Shown here in pieces: positions 56,236 to 64,000 of a stretch of DNA of 64,000 bases. This DNA comes from Beverwykella pulmonaria (Eukaryota; Ascomycota; Dothideomycetes; Pleosporales; Melanommataceae): assembly GCA_001599595.1 (NCBI GenBank), contig BCHH01000002.1, positions 2,990,628 to 3,054,627 of the forward strand, read 5' to 3'. Below the pieces are notes generated by a model, which was not told where the DNA came from, did no database searches, and saw nothing but the letters and a program-made list of their open reading frames with translations. Within the stretch, counting starts at the first letter, position 1, and the number at the start of each line of letters is the position of its first letter. A program made the translations under genes and the position numbers.

Positions 56236-57175
56236 AGTTTTATCGACTTCACGAATTCGACGGCTTCGGAGATAATTGGCCATTGCATATCAGATGGTGT
56301 ATTGGCTCACAGTTCCGAACTTGAGAAGCATGTGTTTGTGTGGTACACGATGCAGGGTTGGCTGTTCCACGCCACAGACGACAAATGTTACACCGAGATC
56401 TACATTGCCTGTGACTGGTCATAGTCTGGTAGAGGCAAGTGTCAGATAAGAGTCGTGTCACAGTTAAAATTTTTAAAGTTTCGGTTTTCTTCTCGGCGCG
56501 AGGACGCGAAACCGTATCTACCAGACGGGAGCATCTCCTAATAGGGCGCTTGAAATTAGATAATTCTATCTGACCATCTTTTGGCCACTTCTCACATGGC
56601 AACATGGCCCTCTCGAATCACAGGATGTGGCACGAGTTATGTCCAAACTATTGCTAGAATCACACGTACCAATATATGTGGTTATATCCGATCTGTTGTT
56701 TTTGATTTCCGTTTGTTGATTCGCAGACATCCTCGAATTTGGCGTGATAGAGCAAGAAGAAATCGTGCTGACTCGGTCGCCACATGGTGCTCAAAGCTTG
56801 CCAGCCACGCCAATGAGGTGACACACGTACATAGACTAAATACCAACAGTGCTTATAGTGCATCCCACACCGCTGTCATATTCAAATCTGGATACGTTGG
56901 AGCTTTTCGCCGCAGATCAAAAGCTTGTTCATTTTTTCGCCTCACTTCTTGACTCGGTCGACAGGGAGTTCTAGAACGACTGTCATACGTCAAATTTGTC
57001 GCATAAAATATGACAAGGACGGCATTTCCATCACATTGTGCTTCGGCCGATCATCTCCGCCATTGGAAGAAGTGCTCGTATCCCCCTCGTGCAACTGAGA
57101 TATTATTGCGAACAAGACAATGTTCAGGATGAATCCATCGCACTTTAAACGAACATTTCCTTTCACTTATAAGTT
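56236..57175. other. Spacer, no gene supported
   Basis: Short opposing frames only. Confidence 0.35.
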
Positions 57176-57709
57176 ATGGCAGAAGCATCAGCCCCTCAGT
57201 TCAAACCTCCTCCCATCGTCGAATGCGTATCACGGGATCTCTGCCTCGGGTTTGGAAAGAAGATTCACAGTCCCAACAAGATATGCGGCAAGTGTCTCCT
57301 CAGACATGACCCGCAACAGCTCCGACTTCTGTCTGGCAACAACGTGGACGCATTGGCCATCATTGATGAAGAGGTGGCCCGGAAGCAGACCATGAAGAGG
57401 AATATTGAAGCGCACGGCCGATTTCTGTGTGCTTTTGAGGACCCGGATTATCTGGACTGCCGGTGGCGCCGAAGGGACCTCAATCTACGTGGCACTCGAC
57501 TTACCTGCTCTGTCGTTAAGCGCAAGGGCTTTGCGTGTGCAAAATGCTGGAGGCGTCATCTTCAGAGGATTGGCGTTGTACAGTACTTCACTCCAACTGG
57601 GATGTGTCATGAAGAGGCGGACAAGATCGTCTCGCAAGCCGCGAAATCAGAGTCACTGGACGACGACGACGATGATGACGTGGAGGATTACAATACCATT
57701 CAGTCATGA
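57176..57709 (+). CDS. Orphan Cys-rich protein with acidic tail (177 aa)
   Basis: Single-exon frame from a clear ATG. Ten Cys residues, including two CxxC pairs (ICGKC at 36-40 and ACAKC at 120-124), could bind zinc: Cys17, 23, 37, 40 in the N-terminal half and Cys85, 95, 111, 121, 124, 144 after it. It ends in a run of Asp (DDDDDDDVEDY). No signal peptide. Basic patches flank the second CxxC, which would suit nucleic-acid binding, but no family is recognised. Looks like one of the lineage-specific Cys-motif proteins of filamentous fungi. Confidence 0.5.
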   Translation: MAEASAPQFKPPPIVECVSRDLCLGFGKKIHSPNKICGKCLLRHDPQQLRLLSGNNVDALAIIDEEVARKQTMKRNIEAHGRFLCAFEDPDYLDCRWRRRDLNLRGTRLTCSVVKRKGFACAKCWRRHLQRIGVVQYFTPTGMCHEEADKIVSQAAKSESLDDDDDDDVEDYNTIQS

Positions 57710-58335
57710 CAACTGGCAGGCTGCTCTGGTAGCACTGCGAACATAGCTTCAAGTGGAATAGCCACACGCGAGCACTGCAGGGTTACTAGACTCGATTTCA
57801 GGCCACACGAGACGACATGAGCTGCAGTCAATTAGTGCGCTTTCACCAATCTCGAGCCTGAATCTCCTTCACGTTCGTTCGTCGCTCCCCCTCGACGCAA
57901 CCTCCGCAACAAACTCAGCAACCCCTTCGATACCAAGGAACATCTATGATTCCTTCCATTCCTGGAGCATACAGTTCTCAGTCACTACCATGAGCCTCAG
58001 AGCCAATAGCTAGTTGTAACTCACTAGTATTCACGGCCCCTGTTTCGAACCCAAAAGGCCATTGCCACTCAGAGATTCCCCTCCCTTAGCTTCTCATACT
58101 CCGTGGTCGACCCTAATCAAAGCATTCCTGCGGTCATTTTCGATAAGTTATCGAGAAGTTATCGAGACAAACTCCCCTGTCAGTCTCTAGGAACATTGTA
58201 CACAGCGCTCTTTTAGACTGCAATGCTTACATTTGGCACGTAGAACTATGCGACAACTCCATCTTGGGCAGCTCTCATTATCTCTAGAGAGTTCATCGTT
58301 TTTACGAGGACCATAGAGATGAGACGAGGGTTGGG

Positions 58336-58343
58336 TATAAAAA
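58336..58343 (+). promoter_or_regulatory. TATA-like box ahead of a small ORF
   Basis: TATAAAAA, 56 nt before the ATG at 58399. Confidence 0.4.
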
Positions 58344-58398
58344 CCCGCCCGCAACAGTTGCACCGGAACTTTCATCGACGGCCTTGCCGAACAATAGG

Positions 58399-58686
58399 AT
58401 GCAACCGTCTTTCTTGATATCAATTTTGACTTACCTCCCTATCGCCACTGCGGAGCAATCGGTTATTTCACATCTTTACACTCACATCGTCATCCTAGAA
58501 AAGATTTCGAGTAGCAAATCCAATGCTATAAGCATCTACAAACAAACAAGAACAAACAAGAACAATCGTCGCTGCCCAGACTCATTCTGCCGGACTTGCC
58601 TCTTATACGATACAAATATCCTACAACATGTGTCAATCAATCGCAGCTGCCCTAAGAGCAGGCGTGGGCCGGGGCAACAATTTTGA
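58399..58686 (+). CDS. Possible small secreted Cys-containing protein (95 aa)
   Basis: Begins MQPSFLISILTYLPIATAEQ, which resembles a short signal peptide with a cleavage site after ATA. Four Cys follow in the mature part (RRCPDSFCRTC and RSCP). It has a TATA-like box 56 nt upstream. No relatives known. Alternatively this is a chance frame: a different frame downstream (58690-58790, FKQIYERTGGNKSFKKLDDD) is also protein-like. Confidence 0.3.
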   Translation: MQPSFLISILTYLPIATAEQSVISHLYTHIVILEKISSSKSNAISIYKQTRTNKNNRRCPDSFCRTCLLYDTNILQHVSINRSCPKSRRGPGQQF

Positions 58687-58855
58687 CAATATTACAAGAA
58701 TAGAACCTTCAAGCAAATATACGAACGGACTGGAGGGAATAAGAGCTTCAAGAAATTAGATGACGATTATGCTGTTGCCCTCAGAGAAGAGGTGCGTATA
58801 ACATTTCGTGCAATAGGTGGATACTTCTGTGTGATGAAGCATCCGGAATGAGTCT

Positions 58856-59362
58856 ATGAGGATTGGTGAAAGGAATTCGACCCCAAAATTATTCAACCCT
58901 GCAACGATCCTGTTACTAAGAAGGGTGAGTTGTACAGTTGGAGAGGGCCCTAATGCCTTCCCGAAAATACGCGAGCATTTCTGCGTCTTCGTCGATACTT
59001 TCTTTAGCGACTACGAACACAACCGTTGGAAGTTCCGTGAGTCGGGACCTTCGCCTGGTTCCAAAAAATCTGTATTAAATTGGTCTCCCCCACAGGGGCC
59101 ACAGGGGGACGACCTAAACGCCTCACAGCTGGATTTCATAGATCGTAACCGTAACAAACGTGTGGTGAAGAGGAGTAGATCCCTCTTCTATTTAGGAAAG
59201 CCACTCATCACATGTATAGCGGATCGAACGATCAAAAATAAGCACAGATCTCTCACCTTGGCCTTGGGTTGCCGTGGCGGAGTTTCCTCAAGTGATGTTC
59301 AAGTTCCAAGATTCCTTATTAGACAGGTTCGCGATAATAATTTTATGCTCTCATTGTTTTAA
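58856..59362 (+). CDS. Orphan ORF (168 aa), unrecognised
   Basis: An open plus frame with mixed composition (EHFCVFVDTFFSDYEHNRWK; SQLDFIDRNRNKRVVKRSRS). It may be an exon of a longer gene with the protein-like stretch at 58690-58790. No motif recognised. Confidence 0.25.
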   Translation: MRIGERNSTPKLFNPATILLLRRVSCTVGEGPNAFPKIREHFCVFVDTFFSDYEHNRWKFRESGPSPGSKKSVLNWSPPQGPQGDDLNASQLDFIDRNRNKRVVKRSRSLFYLGKPLITCIADRTIKNKHRSLTLALGCRGGVSSSDVQVPRFLIRQVRDNNFMLSLF

Positions 59363-59500
59363 TTAATAGCCATGGAAGATGTTGGGAGTATACAGAACGT
59401 GGTGATCACGTGAGGTACTAACCATACTTGGCGGTGGATTGATTCCCTCAGCCGCACCTCTCATAGAGATACACATGAATCAACAAGTCGTTTTGAACCA

Positions 59501-59516
59501 CCCCCCCCCCCCCCCC
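59501..59516 (+). repeat. Poly-C homopolymer, 16 nt
   Basis: Uninterrupted run of 16 C downstream of SDH1 (3' side). A slippage-prone microsatellite. Confidence 0.9.
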
Positions 59517-59602
59517 ATTGCTATTACAATAACCTTGTGAAGCCAACAGAAGAGAACTTAGCTTCATTGAGCTTAATTGTCCAATTTTACCCACATTGCG
59601 CC

Positions 59603-61888
59603 TCAATACGATCGCTTCATCGGCGGCACACTCGCACACTCTTTCTCATCCAATGTCTGCATCTTGACACCCCTGGTTCCCCACTTGACCTCCTCCCCAA
59701 CCCCCTTCTGCCACGTGATGCTATGCTTCATCCACTTCTCATCATCCCTCTCCTTGAAATCATCTCTCGCATGCGCACCCCTTGACTCGGTCCTTTCCAG
59801 CGCACTGCGACTCGTCTGCGCCGCGTTCGTGAGCAAATTCCGCATCTCCAGCGTCTCGACCAAGTCGCTGTTCCAAATCAAACTCTTATCTGTTACGCGG
59901 AGATCGGATTTAAAGGTCGATTCGATAGACGAGAGGGCTTCATTGCCGGAGGTTAGGGAGGAAGAGGTGCGGAATACGGCGGTGGTTTGTTGCATGGCTT
60001 TTTGCATCAAGAGGCGTAAGTCGGCGGTTGGAGTGTTACCCGAGGAGGAGAGGATTGTGGAGAGGTCTTCAATGGAATCTAGGCCAATATCCGACGGTGA
60101 GGGGTGGTGTGGGTCTGAGGGTGCGTGGTTGGAAGAGACGTGGAGAGCGGATGCCCGGCCCTGGAATTGTCAGCTGGACGCTCTTGATAGAATTTTAGTA
60201 CTTACGAAAACAACGATATCGAGCAGCGAATTTGCACCCAGCCTGTTAGCCCCGTGCACACTCACACATGCCGCCTCCCCCGCTGCATACAAACCATCCA
60301 CAATTTTCTCTTCGCCATCTTGATCCACATCAATCACCTGCCCATGGTAATTCGTCGGTATCCCGCCCATACAGTAATGCACAGTGGGTAGTACTGGAAT
60401 CGGCTCCTTCGTAATATCAATACCCGCGAAGATAGCTGCCGTTTCTGCAATCCCTGGTAGCCGTTCCATGATGATATCTTTTGGCAAGTGTGAGAGTTGA
60501 AGATATATGTGGTCTTTTTCTTTGCCGACGCCCCGACCTTCTAAGATTTCGAGGTTCATGGAGCGCGAGACGACGTCTCGCGATGCAAGGTCTTTCGCTG
60601 TTGGCGCATAGCGCTCCATGAAGCGTTCCCCTTCAGAGTTGAGGAGGTAGCCGCCTTCGCCACGGGCACCTTCTGTTATCAGGACCTGCATAAAATGTCA
60701 GTGAGAAATTTGAGGTCTAGCATAGGGGGCAATGCGCGTACGCCGGCACCGTAGATTCCGGAAGGGTGGAATTGGACGAACTCCATGTCTTGAAGTGGGA
60801 GACCTGCCCTCGCTACCATGGCGTTTCCATCACCGGTGCTAGTATGAGCGCTGGTAGCGCTGAAATATGCCCTTCCATATCCTGCTCATCGTTAGCTAAC
60901 CTGATTCTTTTCTAAATCGCTGAATTATATGCAATCTCACCGCCAGTAGCCAAAATCGTATTCTTAGCAAACATCCTATGCACCGTCCCATCCTCCATAT
61001 TCAGGCTCGTGATACCCACACACTTCCCCTCACACACCATTAAATCCAACGCAAAATATTCAATGAAAAACTGCACGCCCTCTTTCAAACTCTGCCCATA
61101 CAGCGTATGTAACATAGCATGGCCTGTCCGATCAGCCGCACACGCTGTCCTATACGCTTGTCCCCCTTTCCCGAATTTCAGAGACTGCCCGCCGAGGGCG
61201 CGTTGGTAGATTGTCCCGTCAGAGGTCCGGGAGAACGGCATCCCGTAATTCTCGAGCTCGACGACGGCAGGCACGGCTTCCCGCGTCATGTAGTGGATTG
61301 CGTCTTGATCGCCTAGCCAGTCGGAGCCTTTGACTGTGTCATACATGTGCCAGCGCCAGTCGTCTTCGGTCATGCTATTTGTATGTTAGTCTAAACGATC
61401 TCACCTAAGCATTAAAGAAGTTGAATTTTATAAATATTTGGGGTGATGAATACGGATGATGAAAGTGCTCGAGAGTAGAGCATACATACTTCCCCAATGC
61501 AGCATTGATACCCCCCTGCGCAGCCACCGTATGCGACCTTGTCGGGAACAACTTCGTCACGCATGCAGTTTTCAACCCGGCTTCTGTTAAGCCCACTGCG
61601 GCGCGGAGGCCTGCCCCGCCTGCTCCGACCACAATTGCACTGTGCGAGGATAGTTAGCTTCAACCCCATCTCACTTTTATGTTCGCTCCCAGGAACGACT
61701 CCAAAGGACTGAACATACTCGTAGTGGTGATCAATAATCGCAAACCTATCTACTCCCTTTAGACTCGAAGTCGAAGCTCTCCGTGCACATTGAAACGCCC
61801 TATTTTTGGTAGAGGCATTTGTACTCCGCAAATACCAACTGTGGGCACCGAACCTCTGGCGCTGGAATGCGCGTGCGAAGGCTCGCAT
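59603..61888 (-). CDS. SDH1: Succinate dehydrogenase flavoprotein subunit (complex II), mitochondrial
   Basis: 643-aa FAD subunit oxidising succinate to fumarate. Six exons: 61888-61719, 61639-61490, 61374-60941, 60881-60742, 60685-60206 and 60160-59603, in frame throughout. Presequence [18 protein letters not shown] is basic. FAD fold [12 protein letters not shown] is at ~60-71; His93 in [11 protein letters not shown] is the covalent flavin attachment site. Substrate-site blocks include [45 protein letters not shown] and [21 protein letters not shown]. The C-terminal [16 protein letters not shown] helix region is present. Length equals yeast Sdh1. The fifth intron is only 45 nt. Confidence 0.95.
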
Positions 61889-62384
61889 TGTGAGATCGCG
61901 GAAAGGAATGGGAGAGGTGTAAATTTAGGTGTAGAAGATGTCATGATATTTTTTGTACCTATTCGTTATGCCCCTCTCTGGGGATCCTATCCTCGGCTTT
62001 ATCGGCGCATTGATTGGAGATTCGTGGAGAAAACTTGTGCGCCTAATATTACTACATATACTTCTAGTTAGTACTCTGCACATTTAGCGACATAAACGGT
62101 AGATATTTAGTTACTTTATATGTGGACTGGAATGCGGGATTTAAATGTCTTTCCAGTGCTCCTGTCTCCGGTGGATGAAGTTCATGACTCGTACGTAACC
62201 GAGTAAACGAAAATCCGGACAGTTGGGCCAATCAGGAACAAGGAATTATGCCTTCGAATTCAACTACGAAGTCCTTGTTATGGTTAGAATTGTAAAACCA
62301 AGATAATGGAAAACAAACACTACAGCACTGTACAGATCGATCTGCGTTCTTCCCTGCAAGATTATCCTTCCGCATACGAAAACT
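61889..62384. other. Spacer carrying the SDH1 promoter
   Basis: No supported gene. The 3' flank of the caspase-like gene is at its right. Confidence 0.4.
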
Positions 62385-64000
62385 TCACCTTATAACATCT
62401 AAACTGTCGAGGACTTCTACTTGCTCTAGTATTGGAGGATGAACCTGATGCACATATTCGTTAGTAGAGTAGAAGAGGCATCCGAAGAAAGTGAAAGAAG
62501 AGGCCTACCCGGTCGGCGATACGTCCTATATTAGAGCCCAAGCTTTGCAGTGAGCAATTCAAGAACATGCGGAAATGATAAAGAGCGCCTTGTGGTTCCG
62601 TTATTTCTCGTGCTGTTACCACGCGGAGAGATTCGCGACGTTGCCTCTTTGCAGGTGGTTGTGAAACATCTATAGGCATCTTAGTATAGTGCACCTATTC
62701 ACACAGTTTGATACTTGCCTTGGGAGTGATCTATTAAATCGTTGCGTGCGTATGTTGATGGAGTTGAGAACGACTTTCGTTTCCCTCCCGTGCTTGGTCT
62801 TCTCCAAAGTCCAATGGCCTTCGAAATAGTCCCCAGATCAGAAGAAATGCCGAGCAATGTGATATGTTTCGCAAAAGACTCGTCATTGTTGACCAGACGA
62901 CTAAGCTGCTTCGCCAAATATTTGGCATCGTCTAGGTCCACTTTACGGTAAAAATCGAAGCGTAGGTCAATGTATTCATGAAGAGGATGGCGGTGCACAC
63001 TCTTCGCAATAGCTTCTGGCTCGGGTCCACTCTCCACAGGCGCTATCCAAACACCATCTGTGAACTCGTCTCGGCGTTGAAGCTCCGGGACCTGCGATTC
63101 GGGGAGGTGCTCGTACTTTTTGATCTTTTCGAGCAGATCAATCGATCGGAAAGGGGCGACAGTTCGGAGTTCTTTAAGTGACCACATCAAAGCACTGGTG
63201 AAAGAGCTCTTTCCCGGACGTAGTGTGCGTCCCCTCATGCCACATGCAGCGATGAAGTCAAAATTGGGCTTAGGGGCACGGACTTTATGACCGCCAAATC
63301 CTGCCGCATCGCAGCAGTCAAAGATCACGAGGACATCAGCGACCGAGCCGGTAATGTTATTCTCAGCACCGGACCAGGCGATACGGTTTCGAACTTTTTG
63401 TCTTTCGGTCTGCAGGCTCGTTGTTCTATGGCTTGTGAGTCGAGCTCTGAATTGAAGGTGCGATTAGGGTTACATACGCTTGCCAATGGACGCTATTATT
63501 TTCATAAACGCCATGACCAGCATAGTAGATTATTAAGAGCGTGTCTTCGGCGTCATGATCATGCATGAAAGCCGATAGATGAAGGTTAAGCTCGCGCGTT
63601 GGCTTCTGGTTGCCTAATGTTTTCCAGGTAACTTTGAATCCGTACAGATCCATAAATACCGACCTCAATTGCTCAACCTATAGTTCTTAGCAATTTTGAT
63701 GCTTTAAAAGCATATGCAGGAACTTGATTTCTTACCTCAGATTTAACATGCAGATCGTCTATACTATCCTCCCAAGAGAGCAAAAGGACATGTCCTTGGT
63801 CATGCCTCACAGGCATATTATTCATGTTCTCATCGAAGGCTTTCTGAAAAAGTTGGCGTTTCTCAACAAGCACCTCAGGCGAAGCAGGAGTCATGACAAG
63901 GTCCTCATTTTGAGTGCCCAAGTTTGCTCCAGCATCATCTTTATTCGTAACCGATGTCTCAAGCTTCAATGTGTTGACCGGTGAAGCTACGGTTACAGTG
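62385..64000 (-). CDS. Caspase-fold (C14-like) protein, 3' part
   Basis: Gene entering from the right edge. Exons visible: 64000-63736 (partial), 63677-63478, 63425-62719, 62669-62509 and 62444-62385, frames consistent. It shows the p20-like order VLLLSWEDSIDDLHVKSEV, LLIIYYAGHGVY with the catalytic His, and VLVIFDCCDAAGFGG with the catalytic Cys. Fungal metacaspase-like/caspase-domain proteins of unknown function share this layout. A basic KRQRRES stretch lies near the C-terminus. The intron 62718-62670 has a GC donor (GCAAGT) and a TAG acceptor. The in-frame sequence stays open to the window edge; an ATG at 63894 could be the start, or the gene may have an N-terminal part outside. Role in cell death is only suggested by the fold. 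Confidence 0.78.

Noticed and set aside
1..64000. tRNA, rRNA or CRISPR features
   Set aside because: I looked for B-box-like GGTTCGANTCC and repeated spacer structures by eye and saw none; a tRNAscan run would be decisive. CRISPR is not expected in fungi.

Overview
The window is nuclear DNA of a filamentous ascomycete (Pezizomycotina; the gene complement would fit a Dothideomycete, but the class is inference). The evidence is many short GT-AG introns (mostly 45-85 nt) with CTRAC-like branch points, monocistronic genes on both strands, and genes typical of these fungi: PRM1, YPD1, a CYP52-type P450, a CYP505-type self-sufficient P450, MNN11 and RBR ubiquitin ligases. I rebuilt exon-intron structures by hand. 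In the multi-exon genes the exon lengths add up to whole codons and the joined proteins carry the expected motifs.

Left half (1-48.9 kb), a gene-rich housekeeping block. In order: VPS39/VAM6 (minus, 5' part only), a doubtful small gene, PRM1 (minus), a 3.7 kb gene-poor stretch, a conserved 321-aa protein (plus), a CYP52-type P450 (plus), a conserved 482-aa protein (minus), an AKAP7/ASCC1-like 2H phosphoesterase (minus), YPD1 (minus), a 2.3 kb empty stretch, mitochondrial aspartate aminotransferase (minus) divergent from a GEP3-like circularly permuted GTPase (plus), MNN11 (minus), a coiled-coil protein (minus), a secreted GMC oxidoreductase (minus), a conserved two-exon fungal protein (minus), an RBR E3 ligase (plus), a CYP505-type P450-reductase fusion (minus), a CBR1-like carbonyl reductase (minus), and COX11 (minus) divergent from a HIT zinc-finger protein (plus).

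Right part (48.9-59.5 kb), an accessory, gene-poor island. It holds a 908-bp hAT-like non-autonomous transposon with near-perfect 8-bp target duplications, a degenerate coding relic, a BTB/POZ gene beside a broken paralogue, and several orphan ORFs. The last 4.4 kb returns to conserved genes: SDH1 (minus, six exons) and the 3' part of a caspase-fold (C14-like) protein gene (minus) running off the right edge.

Functional threads: mitochondrial function (AAT, GEP3, COX11, SDH1); oxidation of aliphatic substrates (CYP52, GMC, CYP505, SDR), with CYP505 and the SDR adjacent; membrane traffic and glycosylation (VPS39, PRM1, MNN11); signalling and protein turnover (YPD1, RBR ligase, BTB). The most unusual observations are a 3-nt micro-exon beside a 10-nt exon in AAT, two NPFxD endocytosis signals at the end of PRM1, an exact in-frame 174-bp duplication in the RBR ligase, the hAT-like element, and two GC-AG introns.
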